Shown piece by piece: positions 15,101 through 30,100 of a stretch of 64,000 bases of DNA (positions are counted from its first letter, which is position 1; the number at the start of each line of letters is the position of its first letter). Origin of the DNA: Synchiropus splendidus (Eukaryota; Chordata; Actinopteri; Syngnathiformes; Callionymidae); the NCBI RefSeq assembly GCF_027744825.2, contig NC_071347.1, positions 13,825,501-13,889,500 of the forward strand, in the 5' to 3' direction. The notes under the pieces are model-generated. The model was not told the DNA's origin and did not search any database. It worked only from the letters and a program-made list of their open reading frames with translations. The translations under genes and the position numbers were made by a program.

Positions 15101-18100
15101 TCTTCGGTGCTTTGCCTCTGCCGAAGTGCAGGGATTGCTTTCTTCAAAGTTGGGCTGTGTGCCTCTGAAACTTGAACTTCTGTTTTGAAAGGAGTTGTTG
15201 TCTTGGTTAAATCGCCATCCTCTTCTCTGGCTTCTACTTCAGACTCTGATGTTAGTTTCGTATTATCCAGTTCCACACCCACAATAATGTTGTTACTTTC
15301 CGCATCCTTTTCTTTGTCTTTGTCATCCTCTGAGACAGACATTTCTTCTTCGCCACCCATACCCATTATTTGTTTACGGATAAATTCTTCATCCTCGATA
15401 GAAGAGTCTGCTGATTCAGTTTTCATCTCTTCACTGCTGGATGAAATTCGGCTGACTTGCAGTTTTCTCCTTATGACTTTCGGCGAAGGAGAGGGTGAAA
15501 GCTCGCTTCCACTCGTTTCCTCTACAGCATGGAAACTGAGGCGTCGTTTGTCAGGTTTGTCTTCAGTTTCGACCACACTTGATGCTTTTTCACCATCAAC
15601 TTTAGATAATTCTGTCGTCACATCTGTGACTTTCGTTTCTTCTGGCATGGACAAAATTTGTGATGTCTTGTTCAGTTTAAGTTCTGCCTCATCAGCAAGT
15701 TCTGAATCCTGAGTCACGGTGTCCCGTCCAGTTGGCAAGGCGGTCGCAATTTCTGCGACCAATTTTTCAGCCTTGTTTTGCTCCTGGAATAAGAGAAAAA
15801 AAAACATTGTCATTAATATTAAACCTTCTGTATATTCAAGGGTTTTGCTTTGTGTCTTGAATTTAAAAGAGGAAAAGTTTTTTTTTTTAATCAATAAGCC
15901 ATCTGCTTATCTGCATACCAAGTCAGATACAATCATATGCTTTGATTGTTGAAGGAAAGATTTGTACTTTCTGCCATAAATTGAGCGCGAGGACAAGATG
16001 CTTACTTTTGTCTCCTTATTTGCTGGCGATGGCTCCGCTGGAGTTATGCTGTCAATATCTACAGCAAGGTCACGCTTGATTCCTGTGGACACTTCTGGAG
16101 ATGGCTCTTTCACTACTACGACACTAACATCTGTCCGTGACAATTCTGAATCTCTTGCAGTAGCTGGGCCATCTTTTGGCAGAGTTGCCTCTCGGACTTC
16201 TTCACCCGCATTCCCTACATCAGGCTTGGTTTGAGATTCATTTTCAGGAGTTTTTGACATAACAGTATCTGCGACTTCTGCATGTTCTTTGCTTTCAACA
16301 ATTTCATTCTTGATATCAGGAATGTTTTGAACTCCCCTGTGGAGATCAGTAGCAGCAGGTTTAAGGGTCTCAGTTTGAATCCCTGAGGAGGCTGCTGCAG
16401 CTTCGGTCTTGACAGCTGCTGAGTCAGCTGTTGTCTGTACAATTGGAGCTGTTACTGATGGGGCCGTGGGCTCGGAGGGGGCACTAACAACTTCTGTTTT
16501 CACTGTGCTAATCTGGGGCTCTGGCTTTTTAGTTTGTGGTGAAGGTTGAGACTTATCAATTGGTAGCGCAGGAGAAGGCGTTATTTTCTTTGACTCCCCA
16601 AGATGTCCTGACAGGGCCCGTTGGGTCTGACAATTAAGACACAGCCACTCCTTCTGAAATGCAACAAACAAAAACATGAGTACAATAACAAACTTTCTGT
16701 ATAACGGGCTTATTTTATAGGTGTGATTCAAATGCATCTGGTTGTCAGAGATATTGGAGTGCAACAATCATTTTAACAGAGGGTGAAGTACTGAATGTGG
16801 GATCTATTATAACTGTGTGAGTAGTAGCCAGAATAAATGGCTGAAATGATTTTTGATTCAGTTCCAGAGTGCAAACACAAAATAAGAAGATAATGAATAA
16901 GCAAACTGTTTTATCACTCCATAATTAGTGTCAAAACATTTTGCTTTGCTTTAGTTCTAGAGCCAAACAATAAAGCGGAACAAAAAACACCATCATCATC
17001 ATCATCACTTTTGAAACTATCAAGCATGACGTGCCAAGATGTCACTGTAAAACAAAGGACAAGATGCCATTAGGTTCTCAGAGCGTGGACCTCAGTCAAT
17101 AAGAATTGTAATCTCTTCTTCATTTTCGGCAAATCACCTATCAAGCCATCAAGCTGCCATTATTGAGCCTATTCTCTCTCATAACCACTGTTTTATGGCT
17201 GGAAAAATGAGGCGTCATGGCTGAGTCAAGAGGTGGCATATCTACAGCCAGATTTCTTTTACTAAGGGATGGAACAACTGTCAATGTTTGCAGTATATTC
17301 AACTGAATTTGACTCTAATGGATCTCACATCAAACATCTAAACCTTTCCAGATGTATCCCAATACCTGCCTGTCCTGTTTTTGAAATGATGTTTCAACAT
17401 CAATTACTTTGTAATTAATGCAGCATAACACAATACACATAGTCATGGCTAACATTGTGCATTCACTGCACATGTCCCCATAAGGAAGAATTTATACCAT
17501 CTGTATCTGCCGTGAACCAGGCAGTGAAATCAAAAACATGTGACATGTGAATAACACAGCCCTGATTATACTTTCAAAGGTTACTTTGTTCATTTCTCTC
17601 CCACAATTACATAAAAAATGTATAAAAATAAATAAATATTAAATGTACATATTTTTATTTATTAAAGCTTATAAAACTATTTGAAAAGCTATTTTTTTCA
17701 ACCGCCAGTCAGGTTTTAGTACTTCTTTTGGTGACCTGCAACGGGCATCCAATGTCACAAGGGTTGATATTATTTGCCTGATTTATGCTCTTTATATGAT
17801 ACATGCATCTTCTGTTTGAAACATCCTATAACTCCCTTCGTTTTGTCCTGTCATGCTTTTGCTGACAAAGCATTGTGTTTGCCCTACTTATCAGATAACA
17901 GTCACTCACAGGCTTCTGTTGGCATCAGCTGAAGCACAACAGAGGCAAATAAAAATGGAAAGACTTGCCAAAGGCACTAAGCCATCTGGAGGCCTATCCA
18001 TCTTTTAAAACCTTTATATATAAAATAATGTATTTCTGCTTTCCTGCTAAAAGCCACTTTCTTTTTGAAAAAAAAAAAATAAATAAATAGAAAAATCATC

Positions 18101-21100
18101 ACTGGTCAAAAGGTCGTACAAGCTGCTCATCCCAACCAGATTTGTTCAGACTTTGCTATTGCTCTTTGACTGTTAGAAGGGATAAATCCATCATAAACAC
18201 AGCAGCAATAATCCGTGTTTGTCCCTTCCCCCAACCAATCTCATCCTTTTGGCTCTCTCTCACCCCTCCTGTTTTTCAGAGAAACATGAGAAGTCTGAAT
18301 TACAACAATGGCACAAGCCACTCAGTTTTATTTCCTGTGCTTGTTTGTCATTTGCGTCCAGTCAAGGTGGCCGAACGGCCCTCGGATTGTTTCCCTAGTG
18401 TGCAGGATGGTTAGCTTGATCACATTTTGGGCTGAACTAACTTGAACATACTATTGTATCTTCTGGTTTAAATCACTGTGCAGTCTCAACATTTTCAAAA
18501 ATATAGGTGCCCAGGAAATTGAATGAATGGTGTCTCATGATCTTATACATAGAGTACCATCTAAACAGAGTCATATTTGTTTCAGACATCTTAAGATTCT
18601 TTTGATTTAAATGAAGTGAGACCCAGCACTGCTGTCGCTTGAGTCCCTGTCACCTCAGTTTATTGGCATATCACAGCACTTGGCTATCACAAATCTCTTG
18701 CTGGCAATTCCCTGGTCGCCAGCCTGCTATGACAACAGATCCCATCTCACTAATGCTGTTGCACAACTCTCACATCCAACAATCATTTGAAAACATTGGC
18801 TGTGCTCTGTGATGGCCAGAGCCTTGCTTTATGAGCTGTTATGTAACAAGTGAGAGCATGGTGTGATAGTTTGAACCGGAATCTGCATTTTTGTCACACA
18901 AAATTTGTAGGTAAACTGTACATACCTTTTCTGTCTGTGGCATGGGGTTAAATCCACAGAGATTGCAGACCACATTTTTGCATTCCGTGCAGGTATTGTA
19001 ATTGGGGGGCTCCTTGGAGTCCATGTTGAGCTCAGCTTTACAAAGTGGACAAGAAGCCAGGCCTGCTTTAGGAGCAACAGCTGCCATTGACTTAGGAGGT
19101 CCCGGAACCGGCCCCTCTCCTTTGGTTTCAGAGGTCAGGGGAGCCTTGGGTTGCTGATCAGGTGTTGGTTTCGGTGGCGCAGGTGCTTTAGCCTCTTTAA
19201 CAGGTGTCATTTTGGGAGACACCGGGGCTGATTTCGGCTCGTCCTGTACAGCAGAGCCTATCAAAGATGATGCTGAGCTGAAGATGGAGGACCCAAAACC
19301 AAACATTTTTCCACCCACTGATTCCGCTGATTTTACAGGGGATGCTTGTATTTTAGGTCCTCCAAAGCCAAAGAAACCTCCAGCTTCCTGTTTAGCAGCA
19401 GGAGCAGCTGGTTTGTCTGGAACTTTGGAGGTCATTTGTGGTTTTCCAATTTCTTTCTTTGCTGAATCTGCTTTGGTGTCCGGTTTTGCTGCTTTTGCAG
19501 TTGGTGGTTGAGGTTTAATGGCAGGCGTTTCCTGAGGTTTCACTTGGGCAGTCCGAGGTGGGGCCTCAGCTTTTTCCTTAGGTGCTGCTTGCAATGGCTC
19601 ACGCTTCACTGCACCTTCAGCTGAGGGCCTAGATGGAGCTACTTCCTTTATCAATTCCTTGGACTTCTCTTCTCCTCGTGTCTCAGACACCATGGCAGAA
19701 GGAACCTTGTTAGGGGAGGACTGGGGTTTCAATCCAGGAGGTCCACCAGGTTCAGAAGCTCCAAGGGCTCTCTGCATCTGACAGTTCAGACAAAGCCATT
19801 CTTTTGCCTAGAAAGAAAAAGACACAGTCATGAGTCGAGATCAAGTATCAATGCAGCATACCTCATGAAGTCTTGAAGGAATTCAATTTGAGGTACCCAA
19901 TCACAGGTTTTCATAGTAATTGAAATAGCTGTGCATTTTTGATGAGATGAGAATTTACCTCCGTCAAATTGGGCACAGGATTAAATCCACACTGACTGCA
20001 GACAGTGGTTTTGCACTCAGTGCAAGTGCTGTAGTTAGGTACATCTTTGGAGTTCACATTGAGCTCGGTCTTGCAGAGCGGACAGACACAAGGCGCTTTG
20101 CTTGCTGTCATCTGTGGTGGCTTTGAAGCAGCTTTGTCCACTTTATCTTGCGTTAATGAGGTTGAACTTTCTTTCTGCTGTTTCTCAGATTTCTCTTCTT
20201 CAGTTTTGAGGACAGCTGACGCCTTGGTGTCTTTCGCAGGTGTCGGTTTTGGAGAGCTCGGTGGTGTCGTTTTAGGAGACACCTGATATGTAGTGGACAT
20301 CTTCCGTGGAGTCGGGGGCGTTGTTTTAGGCTCGTCCTGCACAGCTGAAGTTATTAAAGTTGAGGCAGAGCTTAAGAAAGAAGAGCCAAAGCCAAAGACT
20401 TTGCCTGTCACTGACTCGCTTGCTGTTTTGGGCTGTGTCTTGGGGCTACCAAACCCAAAGAAACCTCCTGACTCCTGTTTGACGGGCTGGTCTGGTGGAG
20501 GTGTGGGTTTGACTGGCTGAGTGGGTGTTTGTTTGGCTTTTTGAGGGGTCGGTACTGTTTTGTCTGAAGTAGGTGCAGGAGTAATGACATTCTGTTCCAG
20601 TGGCTGCAGAGCCGCTGGTTGCTCCTTCGTTTTTGCATCCACATCTGAGGTCTTTTGTGACACACTTGGTGCAGCCATTTTCTTGACAGGCTGCGAAACA
20701 GTTTTGTCAGTCAATGTGGCGGCTGCCTCAATAGATTTTTTTCTTAACGCGACTATTCCTTGGGTTTCTTTTTTGACAGTGGCATCAGAAATAGACTCAA
20801 TTTTGGATATGTCTGGCTGCATGGCAACTTCCTGTTGGGACGGTTTAGCTGTCTCCTGCAAGGGTTGAGCCTTCTCTTTGCTTGGGGAAGGTTTCATCAT
20901 GGGAAGACCGAGTGGCTCAGAAGCCCCAAGAGCTCTCTGCATCTGGCAGTTCAGACAAAGCCATTCTTTCCCCTGAAAGACAAAGTGCAAAGAAAAATAT
21001 TAATTACAATAATTCAGATGTATTTAAGTGAATAGAACCTCTTGAAAGTACTGGGTTACAGAGAGTCACTAAAACAGGTTTTGTCCCAGATTTTATGGGA

Positions 21101-24100
21101 AACACAAACCTCTGAATTTAGATAATCAAAACATGAGTATTCCATTACAGCAGCAATGTGATGTCACTTTGCAAAGTAGAAGAAGATTTTTTTACAAAGC
21201 AACAAGGAGACAATTCTAATGATTACCTCCAACTTTGATGGCATGGGGCTGAAACCACATTTGTTGCACACTGTGTTTTTGCATTCAGTGCAAGTGTTGT
21301 GATTGGATGGATCCTTGCCGCCAATGTTAAGTTCCACTTTGCAGAGAGGACATGAAGATATTTTGGGAAGAGCTTCAGGTGCCTTCGGTTTCTCAGGCTC
21401 TGGCATGCTCTCTTTCTTCGGCTCAGGTGGAGGAGGAGCCTTGGCTTTCTGAGTTATTTCTGCTGGCTTGTCGGTTTTAGTAATGGATGCCATTTTTGTC
21501 AAACTTGGTTTTGGAGATACAGGAGGGCTGGCCTTAGCAGAAATTGTCTTTTTATCAGAAACTTGTGCAGGGGCAGACATTTTCCGGGATCCTGGCAGTG
21601 TTTTGCGGGATTCCTCTTGAACTGCTGATGTAATCAAAGTGGATGCAGAGCTGAAGATGGATGAACCAAATCCCATCATTTTTCCTGTCACAGATTCGGT
21701 AGTGAAAGCATTTTGAGGAGCTTTATCACTTCCTGAACTTTGGATTCCTCCTGCTTCCTGAACAGCAGCCTGTGCTTTTGAGGTAGTCGATGGGGCAACT
21801 GAGGTCTTTGTCGCGTTTAAGTCTTCATGGGGGTCTTTTTGAAGCGCCACTTTTTCTGCATTTTCGGTTACTTTTATGTTCTCAGCCCTGCGGGGAGTTG
21901 CCGGAGAAGGATCCTTTTTCTCTTCTTCAATTGCTCTATTTGGTGGAGGAAAGTTGGAAATCATTTCTTTTTGATTTTCTTTGTCTGTGGGCTTAGCTGA
22001 GCTCAAACCCTTCTGGGTTGGTAGTGTATCTGTCTTCTTCTCCTCTGCTTCCTTTGAAAGTTGCAAGACCTGGGAAGCTGTCTTGGGAAGATCTTTCTGC
22101 ATGGAGGGTTTGTTTGTTTCTGAAAAAGTTTCTTTAATCTTGTCACTGGGAAGATCCACATCACTCACAGGAGATTTTCGGTTGGATTGCTCTTGGGGTT
22201 TTGTCATTTGGGGCTCCGCTGCCTCTGCTGCTATGCGAGCTTGTTCCACCTGACAGGTCAGACACAACCAATCCGCCTGTAAAAAGAAAATATGTTTCAC
22301 TGTTATGATGCTACCAAGACACATAATGACAGTCACCAAAAACACTATGATTGATTTGTCACCTAAAATGCTGCATTTGTTATAGCCAAAGTGCACACAA
22401 AGAACACACACTAGAAACAGCAGTAATGGTGAGGTCACACTTAAAAAGGAATTTAAATATTTTAGTCTCATCACCATGAATAACAATACAATGTTCTTAA
22501 CTTGCATGTGCATATTAAGAAACTGAAGGAAGAATGCCCAACACTAACAGTGATCCAGGGAGCCTAAAAAGCTCTTTTAGGATAAAAAGGTGATGTGTGT
22601 TGAATTTAAATATTTTTGCAAGGGAGTACATATAAGTACATTAGCATAAGTTGTTACAAGAAAGTGGCTTACCGTTGTGATGTTTGGCGTAGGATTAAAT
22701 CCACACTGGTTACAGACATCAATCTTGCATTTTGTGCAGGTACTGTAGTTAGGTGTGTCTTTAGCACCAACTATGAGCTGAACTTTGCAGAGCGGGCAGT
22801 GTGATTGGCCTGGTTTGGCAGCAGCTTCCAATGGTTTTGTATATTTTGGAACTTCGGCAGTTACTTTGGCTCCCACTTGAGAAGGTTCTGTTGATTTCTG
22901 ATTAGGTTCTTTTTGGTTTTGCAACTTCTGCATGGAGGGGGACTTGGCTTCTTTTGCTGGCGACATCTTGGGAGAAACTGGCGGAGTTGTCTTGGGCTGC
23001 TCCTGAACTGCCGTGGTAATGAGAGTGGATGCAGAGTTTAAGAAAGAAGAGCCAAAGCCAAACATTTTTCCTGTCACAGACTCAGATGTGTTTGCAGGAG
23101 TAGTTGGACTTTTCCCACCTCCGAATCCAAAAAATCCTCCTGTATCCTGGGGTTTGTCAGCGTCTTTCTTTGCCAGTGTTTGTCCGGTCTTTTGAGGAGA
23201 CTTGTTAGGATCTGTAGGTTTCCTGACTCCCTCAGAAGTTTTCTCAGCTGGAACTGGACTGATTGGTTTAACATCGTTCTGCTTTTGGTCCTTCTCTGTC
23301 ACAGTTGGCTTTGCTTTCTCCTGGGTTTTCTGTGGGGACTGTGGCGCCGACACCTCTTTCTTCAGTGGAGGACCTGGACTGATAGCACCCTTTTCAGGTG
23401 GTTTCTCAGTTTTGACGGGTAAACCTTTGACGGTTTCTGTCTCCTTTTGAGCTCGCTGCACCTGGCAGGTGAGACACAGCCACTCCTTCATCTGGAAATC
23501 AAGAACAAATAGCCATCTTTCAGTTTAAATTCAGATTTCAAATTTTCAGTTTTCAAATTTCATTTTTTGTTCATCCGTCCCCACTTTAGCTACAACGTTA
23601 GCAATAAAAGCTTGTATACATTATTCTATATTAGCACTGCGGCAATTGCACTGTAAACAATGAAAGAAAGATTTAAATCTCACCCCTGAGTCATTTGGCA
23701 TGGGGTTAAATCCACACTGGTTGCAAACCGTTTTCTTGCATTCCGTGCATGTGCTGAAGTTGGGTTGATCCTTGGACCCCACATTGAGAACGTCATTGCA
23801 AAGGGGACAGATTTTCCCGCTTGGTTTGGCAGCTATCAGACCAGACTTTTCAACTATTGGTGCTTCTGATGGACCTTTAGCCATGACGGCCTCTCCTGCT
23901 GGAATAACCTTCTTCTGCGGGGTTGGATCCACTTTCTTCAGTGGCTCAGCCTTTTGAGTAGAAGATGCTTTGGGGTCTTTTGAAGGTGACATCTTTGGGG
24001 AAACAGTTGGACTCGTCTTGGTCTGGTCCTGGACAGCCGTTGTTATCAGTGTGGATGCAGAACTGAATAGAGAAGAACCAAATCCAAACATTTTTCCAGT

Positions 24101-27100
24101 GACTGATTCTGCATTTTTTTCTGCTGGTTTTGAGCGAGGGGAACCATCGGGTTGGGCATTGCTGAGCTTGCGCCCAGACTGGCTTATCTCATCTGCTGTT
24201 TTCTTTTGACTATCTGGAGGTATTTTCTCAAGCTGTTGCTTGTCACTTTTGGCTGGAAGAGGTTTGTCAGATGGCTTGGAGACTGTTTCCGTGACGATCT
24301 TCTTTTGTTCGGCAGGGATGGAGACATCTTTCTTTGGAGATGAAGGTGGTTTGGAAGTATCCTTTAACTCGCCTGTGGTAGATGACGGAATTTTATTTAA
24401 TGCCTGGGGCTTTACTGATGCAGGGGCTGGTGGCTCTGAGGCAGTGGTGGCTCTCTTAACTTGGCAGTTCAGACAAAGCCATTCTGTTACCTGAAAAAAC
24501 AAACCTCAGTTAAACATACCATTTGAAAACTCAATGACTGCTTGCGGTAAATGTGCCAGATGTTAGCAATAGGCTTTATTTTGTTGTAAATATTTGTCAA
24601 TTACTTTTTATGCCCTAACCAGAGTTGAAGAAACCCAAATGCGGACCTCGTGAACAGAACTACAAAATTGTACGTTTTTCATCATTCAGTACTTTTCGAA
24701 TACTTTATAGTAGGGATGCACTGAACATTCGGTTGAATAGGGTATAAAATCGATGACTGTAAAAGAATGTGTAAAATCTGGCAACACAATCCTCCTGCCT
24801 GAGTCTGATAAAAATATAAAAATAAAAGTCAAAACTATTTATTTAAGTAATAATTTTCTTTGACAAACATGTATATAAATTACATTGAATATCCAGTATT
24901 ATTATTATAAGCATTTTAAATTTCACTTGACTTTGGTCTCACATTTTCAATCCAAACTATTCATTTTTTGGGTGTTCCGGTTTCCATTTTTAAATGGGAT
25001 TTTTCCAATGTTTGATGCTCATTTGAACAGTATTTTTTGCCCTAACAAATACCAAGTACCAATAATTAAAAATAATTTTTAAAAATGCAGTGAAAAAAAG
25101 TGCTTAATTTTTATTGCCTTATAGAATTTCCATTTAATAACATATAGGAATCATATAGTCATTTTGCTATTCAATATTCATTTTTTTCTTTCACTTGGCT
25201 TAGACTTGTCTCACTATATAATGTGGCTGCTTAAGGAACTTAATTGCCCACCCCTATTCAGGCGTAGTATATCACTTTTTTTAGAGACATCTTAGAAGCA
25301 ACTGTTATATTTGGTCTCTTAACTTGAGGAATGTTTTGTGCAAACTTGTCAAGGCAATATCAACAAAGCTCATAGCTGCTTCCAACATTTCATGTTTCGA
25401 GTGATACTATAGTCAAACATCAACAACTGACCACACTTTGACAGCACCTCATATAAAATCAAGAATAGCTTACCGATGTGTTGTTCGGCATGGGGTTGAA
25501 TCCACACTGGTTACAAACAGTACTTTTGCATTCAGTGCACATGCTATAGTTAGGAGGGTCCTTGGAGCCTATGTTAAGTGCATCCTTGCAAAGTGGGCAT
25601 TTTTCCATGCCTGGTTTTGCTCCCTGAGTAGCTGTCCCAGCTTTCAGTGGTTCACCTGCCACTTTTTTTCCTTTCTCATCTCCTGTAGGCGGCGACTTTG
25701 TCTGTACTGGTTTCATCGGTTGGTCGACCTTTTGGGTGTCCTGTACCTTGGCTTCTTTGAAGGGGGAAGCTTTGGGTGAAACTGGTGGGGTTGTCTTTGG
25801 CTGATCCTGCACAGCAGAGGAGATCAGCGTAGACGCAGAGCTGAATATGGAGGAGCCAAATCCAAACATCTTCCCAGTAACTGACTCTGCAGGCTTCTCT
25901 GCCGCTTGTGGAGGTTTGGAGGCGCCTCGATGAGGAGAGGTGTCGGCCTCTTGTTTAGCTGTGGCGCTACTCAGCTTACGTCCGGTCTGGCTCGCCCCCT
26001 CTTGACCTTTCTTTTGGGTTTCTTGCCGTACTTTCTCAGGTTGTTGGTTGTCAACTTTCAGCGGCAATGAGGAGACACCAGCTTGATCTGATGGTGCTGC
26101 TTTTGGCAATGTTGAGGCAGTTTCAGTGGCGGCCTTCTTTTGTTCAGCAGAGACAGTGTTTTCTTTCTTCTCAGACGCAGTTGGCTTGGAAGTATCCTGA
26201 GCAGGTAACCCAGCCTGGGACTTGATTTTGGCAGGGAGCGGGGGCTCCGGCGCTGCAGAGGCCCGTTTAACCTGACAGTTCAGACAGAGCCACTCTTTCA
26301 CCTAAAAAAGATTGAGCCACACTTTAATTTATTTTCTCAATATTGCACATGAAGACACAGGGCACAACATTTTTCACAGCTCAAAGATTAGATCTAGAAC
26401 TGCATTTCTACATACCTCTCCCACAGGCATCGGACTGAATCCACACTGATCACAGACGACGGTCTTGCAGTCAGTACAGGTGCTATAGTTTTTCTTGTCT
26501 TTTGAGCCAATGTTCAGCTTTATATTGCAGAGAGGGCAGACATCTTGACCTGCTTTTTTAGCTGCGGTTCCCTTTGAAGTTTGAGTTTTTTCTACGTCTT
26601 CTTTCTTCAAGTTTTCAGTGTGAGAAGATGATTTTGTCGCACCTGTCGGCAACATTTTTGGTGAAGCCGTGGGTGTACTTTTGGGGGAAATCTTTGGGGA
26701 GACCTGAACTGGTGCCGACATCTTCCGTGAGCCGGGAGGTGTTGTGCGGGATTCCTCCTGAACCGCATTGGATATTAAGGTTGATGCCGAACTGAAAATG
26801 GAAGATCCAAAACCAAACATCTTGCCGCTTATGGATTCTGTTGTTTTCGAGGGTTCTACTTTGGGGACAGACGCGACCCCGGTTTCCTTCTTGGTGTCGG
26901 TTGAAGACACAGTTGCTTTTTGTTCTGTTTGCTTTACCTTCTCTGCTGGTTTTTGATCCTCTGTAATGTGTTGATTCTCCTGAGAAGACTTCTGACCAGG
27001 TGTTTGTTTGGGTTGGTCTTTCACCTGTGACTCTTTCGCCGAGTCAGATACCTGTTTGACACTAGAGGCTGGTAGCTTCTGTGGGGATCCAGCAGTTGAA

Positions 27101-30100
27101 AGCTCATTCTTTGAGTCAACGCTCACTTTCTGGGATGCAGATGGGGACTTTGTTGGCGGCTTTATGGGTTCCGGTTGTGCCAGTGTTCTTTGCACCTGGC
27201 AGTTGAGACATAACCATTCTTTTATCTGAAAAAAAAAACAAGTTAATATGTTAACAACCCTTTCTTCAATACACTCATGATTAAATGCTTCTCACCTCGG
27301 ATGAATCTGGCTTTGGATTAAATCCACATTGGTTGCAAACAGTGCTTTTGCATTCAGTGCACTTGCTGTAATTTGGAGGGTCCTTAGAGCCAATGTTGAG
27401 CCCCACTTTACAGAGAGGACAGGTAGAAGGTCCGGCCTTGTGTGCTACACCCTTTGGAGGTCCTGCTTCGTCTTTAGACACAGGCTGTTCCACATTTTTC
27501 TCTGGCTGTTTCTTCTGAGCAAGAGGTGATTTACTCACGTTTGTGGCTGCAGTCTTGGGAGAAGGTGGAGGTGTTGTTTTGGACTCATCCTGGACAGCGG
27601 AACTTATTAAAGTAGATGCTGAACTGAATATGGAGGAACCAAAACCAAACATTTTTCCACCAAGTGATTCACTTTGTTGTCCAGTTCCAGGTTTATTTGA
27701 TGCATCTGGTGGCTTCTGTGGAGCTGTTTTCTGTTGATCTTGTGGTTTCTTTGGACCTGAAGGACTTCTCTCCCTTGTTGCTGTCGGCGGTGCTTGTGGA
27801 GTGTCAGACTTTGTAGGCTGCCCGGCTGGTGTTGATGGCTTTCTCTGAGGTGAGGCAGGTGAGCTGCCTTGTGTTTGATGCTCTTTCATCTGGGATTTGA
27901 TAATAGTTTCCTTCTGTGAAGACTGAGAACCTTTGTTTGGAGATGCCTGGGGTTTCATCATTGGGGTGCCTGGTGGCTCTGATGCTCCAAGTGCTCTCTT
28001 CATTTGGCAATTAAGACACAACCACACTTTTGCCTGAATAAAAAAAACACAATTAAATGAATATCATGTTTAAATCACCATGTAAATACTACAATTTCAT
28101 GTACCATTACCTCCTTATCATTTGGCATGGGATTAAATCCACATTGGTTGCAGACTACACTTTTACACTCAGTACATGTGTTGTAGTTTGGAGGAGCTTT
28201 AGATGACATGTCGAGTTGTAGTTTACACAGCGGACATGTTTTCCCTCCACCTTTGGGGGCCGATGGGGCAGGCGGTGTCTGCTGGCCTGGTGGTTTCCCT
28301 GGCTCAACTGACTTCTGTTTCTGAATATTGTCCGGTTTCTTGTCCTCCCCTGAATTTAATGCAGCTGGTATTTTTGGAGATCCGTGCGGCGTAGTTTTAG
28401 GCTCATCTTGAGTTGCTGAGGAAATCATTGTCGATGCAGAGCTGAATATGGATGAGCCAAATCCAAACATCTTGCCGGTGACGGATTCTGCAGGCTTTGC
28501 CGCTTCCGTTTGTCTTTTTGGGCTACCAAAACTGAAGAATCCTCCTGATTCTTGTGGTTGCGAGGGATTTGAGTCCTTTCTAGCTGGGGCATTGTTCTGC
28601 TCCGCTTTTTTCTGAGCATCTGTCTTCTGGCCCACCTGAGGTGATTTAGGACCAGCAGATGCCAGCTCACTTTTTCCTTGAGTGGCTTCTCCTTTAGCTG
28701 GTGGTGCTCCAGCTGTCTGTACTTTCCTCTGAGGGGACCCCGGCGTTGACGTCTTTTGCGGAGTTGGCTGTTGTGGAGGCGTCTTTGTTAATGGTGTTTT
28801 GTCTTTGGGTGGTTCAATCCCAGCAGTTGCACGTTTCACCTGGCAGTTTAGACAAAGCCACTCCTTTCCCTGACATACACAAAGAGAGGTGTATTAGTCT
28901 TTTGCTGTACAAAAATTGAGTACAAATAGTTAATTTGTATTTGTTTTGTAATTTAACAGAACATTTAATAGATTTTTATGAGTGTTTAGTGTCTGGAATG
29001 CAGGCAGTTAGATTTGGAGACTCAATTCCAAACTGAAGCAGCTTTCACAGGCATTATGCTAAACAAGTTAAAAAGAATCTCAAGTGTTGTCGGCATTCAG
29101 GCCAACTAAATGTGCATTGAATTACAGTGTCAAGTGTCGCCGGCTACTTTTTTCCCCACCACAAATGCAGGACTATTGACCTTGTAGTCCCAATCCATTA
29201 TCTGGCTTTTTCCTCATCATGAAGGCAAGTCTGGCAGAAACGCATCTTCTTTTTGTTATTTAAATGAATGTGGTTAATGGACAGTTCACATCGAAGCACT
29301 TTAGGATGCAAATTTTACACATGAGCCTTGTTAAACTTGCTTTAACTGCCAGGTTTAACTTCTACTACAGAATATGTGGCCACCGTGACTATAAATAATT
29401 AGGAACACAAAATAACAGCTGAAAAAACTATTAAAATTGCTTTAATGAAATTGCAGTTTTGAGGACTGAATGCAGCATTTAAATAATGACAGAAACTATC
29501 TTCTGTATTTTTGCTTTTGCAACACAACCAGTGCTGCAATCATGAGTCATGGTTCTATATTTCATACGATCTGTGACGCAGATTTATCATTCGGTTTTTG
29601 AAAGGCTCTTACCTCTTTCACATTTGGCATGGGGTTAAATCCACACTGGTTGCAGACAGTACTTCTGCATTCTGTGCACACACTGTAGTTGGGCGGGTCC
29701 TTTGAGCCTGTGTTGAGTGCAATCTTGCAGAGGGGACAAGTGGATTGGCTGGTTTTGGGGGATTTTTGTGAAGCTGGCACTGTCGTAGAGAGCTGCTCTT
29801 TTTTCTTGCCGGGTTCTGACACTGCTGCAGGATGCGCTTTGGTCACAGGTTGCTTGGGAGACAGTGGGGGTGTGGTTTTCGGCTCATCCTGAACAGCCGA
29901 GGATATCAAGGTAGAGGCAGAGCTGAAAATTGACGAACCAAAGCCGAACATTTTCCCTGTTACTGACTCCTCTGCTTTCGAAGTGTCTGTTTTCGAACTG
30001 CCAAACCCAAATAATCCTCCAGTAGACGTGGCACCGCTTTGCTTATTTCCAGGTAGATTGCTTTGATCTTGCTTCTGAGGAACTGATGTTTTTCGAGTTT

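Noticed and set aside
15185..15712. 175-codon plus-strand frame rich in Ser/Leu
   Set aside because: Antisense shadow of the Ser/Glu-rich start of the pclo giant exon.
22577..23491. ATG at 23489-23491 as a translation start of a separate gene
   Set aside because: It directly follows a TTCCAG acceptor, and the sequence after it is the second half of a finger begun in the previous exon; it is an internal pclo exon.
24712..25260. Possible hAT element starting TAGGGATGCACTGAA
   Set aside because: Only one end resembles known fish elements; no matching inverted end or duplication found.
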